Shown here: piece after piece, positions 53,021 through 61,193 of the stretch
Layout: each line of letters begins with the position of its first letter
Numbering within the stretch: position 1 is the first letter of the stretch
Assembly: GCA_964629225.1 (NCBI GenBank)
Contig: CAZVQC010000001.1
Span: 93,920 to 157,919, forward strand
Reading direction: 5' to 3'
DNA length: 64,000 nt
Origin: RUG14199 sp964629225
GTDB taxonomy: Bacteria; Bacillota; Clostridia; Oscillospirales; CAG-272
The notes under the pieces: model-generated
What the model was told of the DNA's origin: nothing
Seen by the model: the letters and a program-made list of their open reading frames with translations, nothing else
Databases searched by the model: none
Program-made: the position numbers and the translations under genes

Positions 53021-54625
53021 CTATTTTGCGGTACTCGCCGCTTTTATGGCTCTATTTGCCCGCAGATCGGGGACGTTTAAGGAGAAGGGTTCCCTCAACG
53101 GATCCTGTTGTGTACTGTCTCGGGAGCAGTCCTCAATATAGCCATCTATGAACTGCTTCGCAGTGTGTCTGATCCATTCGGGAACATTTTCATCGTCTTT
53201 GAGTTCTATCGCATCCGGTATTGCGTCGGCACCGAGGGATTCAAAATAGGGTCGGTCAAGCGCCACGCTCGCTCCCGCCTGCACCGCTTTTGTATTGTAT
53301 TTTGATACTACCGCCGGCACGTTGGAAAAAGACATTCCGATCAGCATCACCGCTGCCACCGTGATAACTGCAGGCATCGCATTGAAGTTCTTTTTGAAAA
53401 GTCCCAATGCGAAAAGGATCAAGGCGATGGCAAGAAACGCCATGAAGCAGGTGGCGATCACACGGCTGACGGTGAGCCCATAGGTTCCGATGTAGAGAAG
53501 CATTTTGGACGATGCGGTGGCTACCAGCACCAAGGTCGACAGGATGAGAAGGATCTTGAAGGAGAGGGAGACCGCCTTGGCCGCTTTACGGGAGCTTCTT
53601 TTTTCAAAGGCTCCGCAGAGAAGCAGTATTATTGCGTTGACGGTCACCACAGCGCAAAGCTCGAAGAATCCTTTCCTTGCGTACTCGGAGTAACTGTAGT
53701 CGAAGGGTAAGCTGCCGCTGAAGGCGGATACGTAGTAGGTCCATTGGGAGAAGAAGAATGCGGCGTAGACGGCGATCATGGGAGCTGTGATGGCGCAGGT
53801 GGCGGCTGTTGGGATGAACTTCATCTTTGAGGACGCCCTCAGGCATTTTTCTCTCTTGTACTCGGAGTTGGCTCCGTCGGAGGAGGAGATGAAGAGGCCG
53901 AAGAGATACATTGCCACCGGTATCCCGAATATGAGAGAGGCAACTCTTGACGCCACGTCGATATTTCCGAGCTTTGAGAGCAGTTCGCTGAATCTTCCAT
54001 CATATGAGAGCAGGAAAATGACGATGGAGGTGGGGATGACGGATGCCGCAAGTCCCGTGAGTACCCACAGAAGGGAGCTTTGCTTTTGGTTTTCTCTCTT
54101 TGAAAAAAGAGCCGGGAAGAACCTGCCGAATCCCGAAAAGGGAGCGATACAGGCGGCTTTGATGATGTCAAAGAAGAACAGTTTCCCGGGGAAGCTTTCA
54201 ACGGAGGTGTCAAATGACTTGTAGAGGAAGTAAATGAAGGATATCATCACCCCTATGACGTCGAAAAACTGGATGAGTCCGTTTTTACAGAAGGGGAAGG
54301 ATGCCCCGATTAGGGCGCAGATGACGAAGGATGCGAATGACGCCGGTGGGACCGTCCTTTTTTTCGTGACGATGCAGACCCATGCAAAGCCCAGAGCGGC
54401 AAAACACAGTACCGTTCTGCCGAGGTACGCATCGGCAAAGCTCCACCTTATGAAGAGATATCCGAGAAGAAACGCCCAGAGGGCAAGTGCGGTCTCTGTA
54501 GGAGAAAAATATCTTTTTGGCATGCTCCCGTAGGCTTGGGGGACTTGATACGGGGATGCTGTTTGGGGAATGGCGGAAGGGGATTCCGCCGGTCTCGGAG
54601 TATTTAACTCGCTGTTTTTATTCAT
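53021..54625 (-). CDS. DUF4173 (DUF4153-like) polytopic membrane protein
   Basis: A 534-aa integral membrane protein with a Pro/Ser-rich cytoplasmic N-terminus (~40 aa), about eleven or twelve helices and a ~95-aa soluble C-terminus. The central block FFFSQWTYYVSAFSG, LPFDYSYSEYARKGFFEL is characteristic of DUF4173. Function is unknown; members often sit beside small XRE regulators and DUF2975 proteins, as here. Two ATG codons (54628 and 54625) follow AGAGGTGATA; the second has the better spacing. The start overlaps the end of the XRE gene. Confidence 0.82.
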   Translation of the reverse strand: MNKNSELNTPRPAESPSAIPQTASPYQVPQAYGSMPKRYFSPTETALALWAFLLGYLFIRWSFADAYLGRTVLCFAALGFAWVCIVTKKRTVPPASFASFVICALIGASFPFCKNGLIQFFDVIGVMISFIYFLYKSFDTSVESFPGKLFFFDIIKAACIAPFSGFGRFFPALFSKRENQKQSSLLWVLTGLAASVIPTSIVIFLLSYDGRFSELLSKLGNIDVASRVASLIFGIPVAMYLFGLFISSSDGANSEYKREKCLRASSKMKFIPTAATCAITAPMIAVYAAFFFSQWTYYVSAFSGSLPFDYSYSEYARKGFFELCAVVTVNAIILLLCGAFEKRSSRKAAKAVSLSFKILLILSTLVLVATASSKMLLYIGTYGLTVSRVIATCFMAFLAIALILFALGLFKKNFNAMPAVITVAAVMLIGMSFSNVPAVVSKYNTKAVQAGASVALDRPYFESLGADAIPDAIELKDDENVPEWIRHTAKQFIDGYIEDCSRDSTQQDPLREPFSLNVPDLRANRAIKAASTAK

Positions 54626-54830
54626 CATTATCACCTCTGAATTCAAGAATGTCCTCCACGTTGCAGTCAAGAGCCTTGCAGATGGCGTCAAGAGTGGAGA
54701 ATCTGATGGCTTTTGCTTTGTTGTTTTTCAGTATCGAAAGATTGGCAAGAGTGATACCGACCTTTTCGGACAGTTCCCCAAGGGACATCTTTCTCTTTGC
54801 CATCATAACGTCAAGATTGACTACTATCAC
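54618..54830 (-). CDS. Small XRE-family (Cro/CI, YozG-like) transcriptional regulator
   Basis: A 70-aa single-domain helix-turn-helix protein (MAKRKMSLGELSEKVGI, ANLSILKNNKAKAIRFSTL, ICKALDCNVEDILEF). This minimal type is typically paired with DUF2975 membrane proteins in Firmicutes. The GTG at 54830 is the start, with a weak ribosome site, consistent with coupling to the upstream DUF2975 gene 18 bp away. It is likely to bind the palindrome at 55328, but that is inference. Confidence 0.88.
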   Translation of the reverse strand: MIVVNLDVMMAKRKMSLGELSEKVGITLANLSILKNNKAKAIRFSTLDAICKALDCNVEDILEFRGDNDE

Positions 54831-54848
54831 TTTTTTTCACCGTCCGTT

Positions 54849-55298
54849 TTAAATTGTATAATCGTTTTCTTCCTTGACCTCGCATCCGACCTTGATGACA
54901 TTTCTCACTACTATGAGAAGTAGTCCAAGGAAAAACGATGCCACGGCGAGGGTGACGGAGAAGAGAAAATTCACGGCCAAAACGGCGAAGATGACAGTCT
55001 CCGCAAAGCAACAGACAGGAAGAACCGAGAGTGCCACGAGAGCAGGTCTTGTGAAGATGCTCTCCTTTTTGACGTAGGTCAGTATCTTCCAAAGGGAGAT
55101 AAGTGCGATGACTGCCGGTATCAGTGCGGAGTAGAGCGTTATCAGCGTTTCCGGCAGGATATCGGTGGTCCGCATAGAGTAATTAAAGTACCAGCGGGTG
55201 AGTCTTGGCAGGGCTGCGGCCAGTGCCGCCACCGCTCCCCCCATCGTTGCCGTCATTATTTTAGAAGCGGTGATGACGGCGCTGCTTGTGTCTTTCAT
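54849..55298 (-). CDS. DUF2975 membrane protein
   Basis: A 149-aa four-helix membrane protein of the DUF2975 type (TLYSALIPAVIALISLWKIL, then YVKKESIFTRPALVALSVL, then the last pair of helices). The family is found next to YozG-like regulators and is thought to sense or signal at the membrane, without established function. CAAGGAGGTCAAC precedes ATG at 55298. It is the first gene of a DUF2975-XRE-DUF4173 operon. Confidence 0.88.
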   Translation of the reverse strand: MKDTSSAVITASKIMTATMGGAVAALAAALPRLTRWYFNYSMRTTDILPETLITLYSALIPAVIALISLWKILTYVKKESIFTRPALVALSVLPVCCFAETVIFAVLAVNFLFSVTLAVASFFLGLLLIVVRNVIKVGCEVKEENDYTI

Positions 55299-55327
55299 GT
55301 TGACCTCCTTGGATTATTTTGCTTAGT

Positions 55328-55343
55328 GTGGTAATGATACCAC
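55328..55343. promoter_or_regulatory. Palindrome overlapping the DUF2975 promoter (candidate operator)
   Basis: Perfect 6-4-6 inverted repeat GTGGTA-ATGA-TACCAC. It covers the -10 box (55334-55339), a position that would block polymerase if bound by the operon's own XRE protein. Confidence 0.6.
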
Positions 55344-55362
55344 GGATGTTGCCGTTTGTCAA
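55334..55362 (-). promoter_or_regulatory. Promoter of the DUF2975-XRE-DUF4173 operon (minus strand)
   Basis: Minus-strand -35 TTGACA (55357-55362), 17-bp spacer, -10 TATCAT (55334-55339) with TGG extension. Confidence 0.88.
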
Positions 55363-55594
55363 TACTTTTTTTATCGAAAAACAATAAAATCCACCGGGAT
55401 ACGGCGGAAAATGGGGAAACGGCATCATATTGAACGGGGAAGGTGGCATAGTATTTCGGTGTGAAAGGACGGTATGTGGGACCGTCGGTGACGGGTGATT
55501 GAATATCATTTGAAAGTCACTTGAAAAACTCCTAAAAAGAGCTGTTTTTTTGCCGATCCTGGTTGCCTCTCGGTGCACCGGAGCAACACAACGC

Positions 55595-55623
55595 TTGACT
55601 TATCGTCCAATATGTGATATACT
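55595..55623 (+). promoter_or_regulatory. Promoter of the G5/3D-domain gene
   Basis: -35 TTGACT (55595-55600), 17-bp spacer, -10 TATACT (55618-55623) with TGA extension. Confidence 0.85.
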
Positions 55624-55707
55624 GACCCAAAATGCCGCTTTATATAAAAGGGCATTTGACCGCATCCACCGTGGCTTGCGGAATTTTAAGATCAGGTGGT
55701 GGAACAT

Positions 55708-57366
55708 TTGAAGAAAAGAGGCAATGCATCAAAACGTGCAATGGCGGAACTTCTTTCAAACAGTACCGACGAATTGAATATTTCCGATAATAATGGCGCG
55801 GAGAAAAACGACAACCGCACTCGCCTTGCTCACAGCTTCTTCAACGAAGACGGCGGCTCGGCGGCTGAGACGGATGGTGCGGCTCTGGCGGTGAATACCG
55901 TAGGAGATGGGTGTGACTTGGTGTCCCATGATGAAGTGAAGTCCGTCAAAGAAGCGCACAGTGGGGCAGACGGCAATGAAGTGAAGCCCGACAGAGGGGG
56001 TCACGATGTGGCTGCTGTCGGCAGAGTGAAGCCTGTCGGAGACGGGCGCACTTCCTTGAGTAGTTCATCTGCATCCCACTCTGTGCCGGATCATTCCAAA
56101 GGAGACCGCGCCGCAGTGGCTTCTGCCGAGGCTGCTGCGAGGGTGACGGTAACTAAAGCACAGACGGACACCGTCCCGAAGGCAGCACCGGCAATGAAAG
56201 CACAGACGGGCACTATTCCGAAGGTAACGTCGGCGATGAAAGCCCAAACGGGAACGATCCCGAAGGCAGTGCCGGCGATGAAAGCACAGACGGGCACTTT
56301 TTCAAAGATCGGAGAAGCGGTCACAAGGACCTTCAATAAGGTGCCCTCCACAAGGCAAAATGAGGGGGATAACAGCCTGACAAGAACCATGAGGGCAGTT
56401 TCTCCCGCGGAAGAGAAAAAGTCTTCAAAAAAGCCCCTTAAATGGCCCCGTATCGTTCTTTGCGCGGCGATATGTACGGTGGCATTGGCGGCATCCGTTG
56501 TTTTCGCAGTTTACCTGCTTTCAAGAAATATCGAGCCGCTCCCAGCAGACATCTGTGCGGGTCTTTCGGACGGTGGGGAGAGCAGTGACAGCTCTTTGTC
56601 ACCGAAAGCCCTCGACAGTGCTCCGGTGATACAGCCCGGAGAAGGGCGCTTTGACGTGACCTTCACGTTTTACGAGGAGCCGGATGTGATATGCGTGACT
56701 CCCTCCGTCACCGTCGGTGACCTTATGAGCACCCTCGGTATCACGGCAGGGGAGAACACGAGGATGTACGTGTCCCCGGAGGACGTGATAAGTGAGAATT
56801 CCACAGTCGCCATCGACACCGTTTCTCACGATACCGTGGAGACCACCGAGGCGATAGCCTACGACACCGAGTACGAGGATGTCAGAACGGTACCGAAGGG
56901 AAAGACCTCCGTCAAGAGAAACGGTCAGAATGGGGTGAAGACCTTCACCTACGAGAGGACTCTTGTGAACGGGGTGGAGGAGTCAAGAGAGCTGATCTCG
57001 GAGCAGGTGACCACAGCCCCCACTACCCGCATCCTTTACCGAGGCATCGGAGGCACGGTGACGTCCCAGGGCAAGACCTACAATTACTCCTACTACATCG
57101 ACGTGAAGGCGACGAGATACAATATTGTGGGAAATACCGCAACGGGGCTTCCCACCAGTGAGAGCGTTATGGCGGTGGATCCGAGGGTGATCCCCCTTGG
57201 GACGAAGTGTGTCGTCAAGGGGAGCGCCGACTACGGCTACCGTATTGCCGCAGATACCGGCGGCGCTATCAAGGGCAACAAGATCGACCTTTGGATACCG
57301 GATTCAAGCCCCCTTGTGAGTGGCGGATTCGGCTGGAGGAATGCCCGAGTCTACATTCTCGAATGA
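55708..57366 (+). CDS. Membrane-anchored G5 / 3D-domain cell wall protein with cytoplasmic tandem repeats
   Basis: A 552-aa protein. A long hydrophilic, presumably cytoplasmic N-terminus (~1-240) includes four tandem 14-residue repeats of the form KAQTGTIPKxxxAM (~150-205). One membrane helix follows (~248-272). The extracytoplasmic part has a short DUF348-like domain (~310-360), a G5 domain (~370-455, EAIAYDTEYEDVRTVPKG) and a C-terminal 3D domain (~465-552; VMAVDPRVIPLGTK, AADTGGAIKGNKIDLW), related to MltA-type lytic enzymes and RpfB/Sps. It probably cleaves or binds peptidoglycan. TTG 55708 follows AGGTGGTGGAACA; GTG 55696 is an alternative within that site. Confidence 0.85.
   Translation: MKKRGNASKRAMAELLSNSTDELNISDNNGAEKNDNRTRLAHSFFNEDGGSAAETDGAALAVNTVGDGCDLVSHDEVKSVKEAHSGADGNEVKPDRGGHDVAAVGRVKPVGDGRTSLSSSSASHSVPDHSKGDRAAVASAEAAARVTVTKAQTDTVPKAAPAMKAQTGTIPKVTSAMKAQTGTIPKAVPAMKAQTGTFSKIGEAVTRTFNKVPSTRQNEGDNSLTRTMRAVSPAEEKKSSKKPLKWPRIVLCAAICTVALAASVVFAVYLLSRNIEPLPADICAGLSDGGESSDSSLSPKALDSAPVIQPGEGRFDVTFTFYEEPDVICVTPSVTVGDLMSTLGITAGENTRMYVSPEDVISENSTVAIDTVSHDTVETTEAIAYDTEYEDVRTVPKGKTSVKRNGQNGVKTFTYERTLVNGVEESRELISEQVTTAPTTRILYRGIGGTVTSQGKTYNYSYYIDVKATRYNIVGNTATGLPTSESVMAVDPRVIPLGTKCVVKGSADYGYRIAADTGGAIKGNKIDLWIPDSSPLVSGGFGWRNARVYILE
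56155..56322 (+). repeat. Four tandem 42-bp repeats inside the G5/3D gene
   Basis: Units begin at 56155, 56197, 56239 and 56281, each encoding KAQTxTxxKxxxAM. The middle two are almost identical in protein sequence. The array lies in the cytoplasmic part of the protein. Confidence 0.85.
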
Positions 57367-57379
57367 ATCGAAAGGCAGC

Positions 57380-58519
57380 ATGATGGACTTTACAAGACTT
57401 GCAAGATTTCAGGATTGGCTCAGTGATGAGTGGCGGATACCCGGCTCAAGCTGCGTGGCTTACGTGGGCGGTAAGAAGGTCTACGAGCACTCATCCGGAT
57501 ATGCCGACGTGGAGCGAGGCATCCGAATGAAGGGTGACGAACTCCTCAATATGTTCAGTATCACCAAGGTGATAACGTCACTGGCGGCGCTTCAGCTCCT
57601 TGAAAAAGGGCTGTATCACCTCAACGACGGGCTTGATAACTATCTGCCGGAGTTTCGAGATATCAAGGTCGCTCACACCTTGCCAAACGGCGAGCGTGAG
57701 ATAAGAGGTGCCCGGCGCTACATGAGAGTGAGAGACCTGTTCTGCATGGGCAGTGGCTACGATTACGCACTGGACACGGAGCAGATAAGAAAACACAAAG
57801 ACGAAAACGGCAACATCACCGCAAGAGAGATGGCACGGGCGCTGGCGGAGACTCCACTTCTTTTTGAACCGGGAGAGAAGTGGTGCTACGGCCTCAGCCA
57901 CGACATACTCGCCGCTTTTGTGGAAGTGCTGTCCGGGGAGAAGTTCCGGGACTACGTCAAGAAGAACATCTTCGATCCGGTGGGAATGAAGGATTCTTAT
58001 TTCCACATAACACCGGAGCTTGAAAAAAGAATGGCGGCACAGTACCGATTCAATGATGAAAAGGGCGTTGCGGAGAGGATAGAGTACGGCAACTGGGCGG
58101 TGATATCACCCGAATACGACAGCGGAGGAGCGGGACTTCTTTCGACGGTGCCGGATGTGGCAAAGCTTGCTTCCGTCCTTGCCATGGGAGGAGTCACTCC
58201 CGATGGAGAGCGCATTATTTCGGAGAGGACCGTTTCCCTTTGGCACACCAACTGTCTCAGTGATGACGTCAGACGGGAATGCCTTTGGGACACCCTCGAC
58301 GGCTACGGCTACGGACTTGGGGTCAGGACCCACATGGACCCTTCTAAGTCGGGTTCCCTGGCTCCTATCGGTGAGTTCGGTTGGACAGGTGCCGCAGGAG
58401 GCTTCATAATGATGGACACCGAGACCCGTTCTGGACTCTTCTACGCCCACCATATGCAGAATAATCAGGAGTATTTCACCGTTCCGAGACTGAGGAACAT
58501 CTTCTATTCCTGCCTTTGA
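57380..58519 (+). CDS. Beta-lactamase-family serine hydrolase
   Basis: A 379-aa member of the class C beta-lactamase/DD-peptidase/esterase superfamily. The nucleophile motif is S60-I-T-K63, the second motif is the Tyr-containing YGLS near 172, and the third is GWTGAAGG, taking the place of KTG. No signal peptide is present, so a cytosolic esterase or peptidase role is more likely than antibiotic resistance. The frame is open from 57320, but ATG 57380 with GAAAGGCAGC ahead starts the conserved domain; it lies 13 bp after the 3D-domain gene, so the two are probably co-transcribed. Confidence 0.88.
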   Translation: MMDFTRLARFQDWLSDEWRIPGSSCVAYVGGKKVYEHSSGYADVERGIRMKGDELLNMFSITKVITSLAALQLLEKGLYHLNDGLDNYLPEFRDIKVAHTLPNGEREIRGARRYMRVRDLFCMGSGYDYALDTEQIRKHKDENGNITAREMARALAETPLLFEPGEKWCYGLSHDILAAFVEVLSGEKFRDYVKKNIFDPVGMKDSYFHITPELEKRMAAQYRFNDEKGVAERIEYGNWAVISPEYDSGGAGLLSTVPDVAKLASVLAMGGVTPDGERIISERTVSLWHTNCLSDDVRRECLWDTLDGYGYGLGVRTHMDPSKSGSLAPIGEFGWTGAAGGFIMMDTETRSGLFYAHHMQNNQEYFTVPRLRNIFYSCL

Positions 58520-58535
58520 TACCGATATTTGACAT

Positions 58536-58573
58536 AAAAAGAGCTCCGAGGCTTCGACCTCGGAGCTCTTTTT
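58536..58573. terminator. Bidirectional terminator
   Basis: AAAAAGAGCTCCGAGG (58536-58551) pairs perfectly with CCTCGGAGCTCTTTTT (58558-58573) around CTTCGA. It serves the serine hydrolase and the minus-strand S1 gene, whose stop codon it touches. Confidence 0.96.
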
Positions 58574-59528
58574 ACGAGATATCCTGCTCAAATATCGTCT
58601 CTATCAGCTTTTCGCACCCAGCCGGAGAGTATCTCCACCTTGATATGTGGGGAGTGCTGTCCCCGGTTATGTAGTAGCGAAGATCCACTGGAGGGCGGCT
58701 GTCGGGAAAGGAATCTATCAGCGTCAGCTTGACCTTCATACGGTCCTTTAGGATGCTCTTCACGTAGACGGCACAACTGTCCCCCACGGAAACGTCTCCT
58801 CGGCGCTCCGCCAGCCCCGCAAGATTCGGTGACAGCTCCACGAACACCCCGTAGCTTTCGATGCTTCTTATCCTTCCGCTGACGGTGCTTCCCGCTTCGA
58901 AGGGAGCGACGTTCTCCTCCCAAGTGCCGAGAAGCTCCCGAAGGCTCATGCAGATGCGGCCGCTGTCCTCCTCGCGGCTCTTGACTACGCTCCAGATGAG
59001 CTGACCCTTTTTCAGCCTGTCGGAAGGGTGGGAGATCCGTGACACCGAGATGCGGTCGATGGTGAGAAGTGATACTATGCCGCAGCCGATGTCCACAAAT
59101 GCCCCGAAGGGGTCAAGATGGGTCACTGCCGCTCTCACCACGTCCCCCGGTGCGAGACGTGAGACGTAGTTTTCAAGGCATCTTTTTTGAGCATCTCTTC
59201 TGGACAGGATACAGACTGTGTCGCCGCCGCTTTTGATCAGTTTTTTCACGGTGAAGCAGACGGGTCTTCCCACTCTCGATATCACCGCAATATCCTTCAC
59301 ATCCCGACTGTTGCCGGGAAAGCCCGCCTCCTCCTTCGGTATTATCCCCACAATTCCCGGCAGATCCACCTTGAGCTCCAGCGTCTCTCCGTCGCAAAAT
59401 ACCGCAGGAGCTTCCAGTATCCGTCCCTCCTCCATTGCTCTCTCAAGCATCTTGGTGCTCGCAAGATACCTTTTGTTTTCCGGGCTGTCCCAAAGACAGC
59501 CCTCCGGTAAAAATAACGTGTCCTTCAT
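58572..59528 (-). CDS. S1 RNA-binding domain protein
   Basis: A 318-aa protein with an N-terminal region (~1-120) and two recognisable S1 motifs: about 125-200 (GDVVRAAVTHLDPFGAFVDI) and ~212-275 (GSTVSGRIRSIESYGVFVEL). It resembles the short ribosomal-protein-S1-like proteins of Clostridia rather than the four- to six-domain S1 of other bacteria, and may bind mRNA or the ribosome. CGGAGATAAAA precedes the ATG at 59528. It is monocistronic. Confidence 0.85.
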   Translation of the reverse strand: MKDTLFLPEGCLWDSPENKRYLASTKMLERAMEEGRILEAPAVFCDGETLELKVDLPGIVGIIPKEEAGFPGNSRDVKDIAVISRVGRPVCFTVKKLIKSGGDTVCILSRRDAQKRCLENYVSRLAPGDVVRAAVTHLDPFGAFVDIGCGIVSLLTIDRISVSRISHPSDRLKKGQLIWSVVKSREEDSGRICMSLRELLGTWEENVAPFEAGSTVSGRIRSIESYGVFVELSPNLAGLAERRGDVSVGDSCAVYVKSILKDRMKVKLTLIDSFPDSRPPVDLRYYITGDSTPHISRWRYSPAGCEKLIETIFEQDIS

Positions 59529-59682
59529 TTTTATCTCCGTTCTGACCGACTTTTGATATCTATGTTACTTTATGAAGTGTCTGCCGCCGCTATGACTGAG
59601 TATTTCAAAGAGGAGAAAAAAGAATCTTCAGACCGTTTTGACTGCCGCTGAAGATACCTGTCATAACGGATGCTTTTTTCTC

Positions 59683-59711
59683 TTGATAATTTCCCTGCGG
59701 TAGATTATAAT
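59683..59711 (+). promoter_or_regulatory. yitT-like gene promoter
   Basis: -35 TTGATA (59683-59688), 17-bp spacer, consensus -10 TATAAT (59706-59711). Confidence 0.85.
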
Positions 59712-59742
59712 AACGTTAGTAAAAACGTCCGTGAGGTGTCCA

Positions 59743-60759
59743 ATGAAAAAGAACAGATTCCCGTCGCTTCTTTACGCCGCAATATCACTCCTCGGAGGTG
59801 CCGCACTCTACGGCATTTCCATGAATATGTTCCTCTCGCCCGGAAAGGTGGTAATGGGCGGCGCCACCGGCATCGCAACCACAGTGAACTTCCTTTTCGA
59901 CCGTATCCCGATAGGACTTACCATAGTGGCGATCAATGTCCCTCTGTTGCTTCTCAACATGAGGTCTCAGGGGTTGTCCTCCATGGCTCGGACGATAGTG
60001 GGGATAACGGTCTCCTCGGTGGCGATCGATATGATGACTTTCTTGCCGGTGACGGTGGAGGACCCGCTGCTCTGCTCGGTGCTGGGAGGCATCACCATGG
60101 GCTGCGGTTCCGGACTTATGATGAACGTGGGCTACACCACGGGAGGCTCCGACCTTGCGGCGGTAATGGTGGCCAAAAAGGCGCGGAGGATATCTACCGG
60201 CAAGATGATCCTCGTCATCGATGCCGTCATTGTGATCGGCTCGGCGGCGATACTCCGAAACTACGAGGGAATCATCTATTCTGCCATTGCGGTGTTCACC
60301 TACAGTATTGCGGTGGACTCGGTAATGGGCGGCGCCGACAGGGCTAAGATGGTCATCGTTATCTCCGACAGTTATGAGCGGATATCAAAGGCGATAACCG
60401 AGGATATGGACAGAGGTGTTACCCTGCTTGACGGAGCAGGTGGTTACACGGGGGATAAAAAGAAGGTTTTGATGTGCGTTGTGAAGCGCCGGGAGGAGTA
60501 CGCTCTCAAAAGGCTGGTGGAAACGGCGGATCCCGCTGCGTTCATGATACTGAGCGATGCCACGGAAGTCTTGGGAGACGGTTTTAAGAGACTTGAAAAC
60601 GAAGGCTCCGCTTCAAAACGCCTTGATTCCGAGAAAAAAGATAAAAGAGAAAAAAGGAAAGAGGCAAAGCGGGAGAAAAGGGCGGAAAGAGAATCGGCAA
60701 AGCTTCGCAAAAAAGAAGAAAAGGCGAACAATGGACGGCGCAAGGGCGGTCTTAAATGA
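59743..60759 (+). CDS. YitT family membrane protein with charged C-terminal tail
   Basis: A 338-aa protein with five or six helices (~10-200; YGISMNMFLSPGKVVMGGATGIA, GLMMNVGYTTGGSDLAAV) followed by a soluble DUF2179 domain (~215-275, IVISDSYERISKAITEDMDRGVTLLDG). The family is of unknown function and widespread in Firmicutes. The last ~50 residues are almost entirely Lys, Arg, Glu and Ala, an addition not part of the normal family. GAGGTGTCCA precedes ATG 59743. Confidence 0.9.
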   Translation: MKKNRFPSLLYAAISLLGGAALYGISMNMFLSPGKVVMGGATGIATTVNFLFDRIPIGLTIVAINVPLLLLNMRSQGLSSMARTIVGITVSSVAIDMMTFLPVTVEDPLLCSVLGGITMGCGSGLMMNVGYTTGGSDLAAVMVAKKARRISTGKMILVIDAVIVIGSAAILRNYEGIIYSAIAVFTYSIAVDSVMGGADRAKMVIVISDSYERISKAITEDMDRGVTLLDGAGGYTGDKKKVLMCVVKRREEYALKRLVETADPAAFMILSDATEVLGDGFKRLENEGSASKRLDSEKKDKREKRKEAKREKRAERESAKLRKKEEKANNGRRKGGLK

Positions 60760-60820
60760 CCTTTTCCGCGTTGGAAAGGGCGAAAATATTGCCGTTGACC
60801 GAAAAATATCGCAAAAACTC

Positions 60821-60849
60821 TTTTCTTTTCGAATAATATGTGCTATACT
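60821..60849 (+). promoter_or_regulatory. Extended -10 promoter for the corC-like transcript
   Basis: -10 TATACT (60844-60849) with TGC extension; the hexamer 17 bp upstream (TTTTCT, 60821-60826) is weak. It would start a ~335-nt leader. Confidence 0.55.
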
Positions 60850-60854
60850 AACGT

Positions 60855-61175
60855 AATAATAGCAAAAAACTAAGAGACTTGAGAGGTGACAGTATTCATG
60901 GACGACGTGCCTTTGCCTGCGTATCTATCGCAAGTAAACGACATGCCGAAGCCGTCGGTGCTTTTGGGCATCACAGTTTCCGTGTCAAGAAGGAGCACTC
61001 CTTATACGTACCGCTGTTAGGGTAAGTCGGTGCCTGCGATGCGGGTACGGCACCCGATGAAAACGAAGCGGCAGGACAGAGACTCTGTCGGCAGAAGTCC
61101 GTCGAGCACGGCGGCAAGCTCCGCAAGACCTGTCGCACTGCCGAAAAACGGTAACAGCTTGACACAGCATTTTTA
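60855..61175 (+). other. Long structured leader upstream of the CorC/HlyC gene
   Basis: GC-rich, hairpin-dense noncoding region. Stems include GGTGCC/GGCACC with an inner CCTGC/GCGGG (about 61029-61053) and GACAGA/TCTGTC (61075-61089). Length and density suggest a regulatory RNA element such as a metal-sensing leader for the downstream transporter-family gene. I could not match it with confidence to a known riboswitch. Confidence 0.45.
60898..61020 (+). CDS. Possible 40-codon leader peptide
   Basis: ATG 60898 follows GAGAGGTGACAGTATTC and opens a 40-codon frame (MDDVPLPAYLSQVNDMPKPS.. ending YRC) to TAG 61018-61020. It contains several prolines. It sits at the start of the long leader before the corC-like gene, so translation could control RNA folding. 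It may equally be chance; no homologue is known to me. Confidence 0.3.
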   Translation: MDDVPLPAYLSQVNDMPKPSVLLGITVSVSRRSTPYTYRC

Positions 61176-61193
61176 AGGAGTGAAATTATTAAT

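Noticed and set aside
60885..61010. M-box (Mg2+ riboswitch) in the corC leader
   Set aside because: A few anchors occur in the right order (AGGTGA, ATGGA, TGGGCATCACAG), but the diagnostic GGCTCCT and the 3' GTGCTAAAGCTC segment are missing. A covariance-model search would decide.
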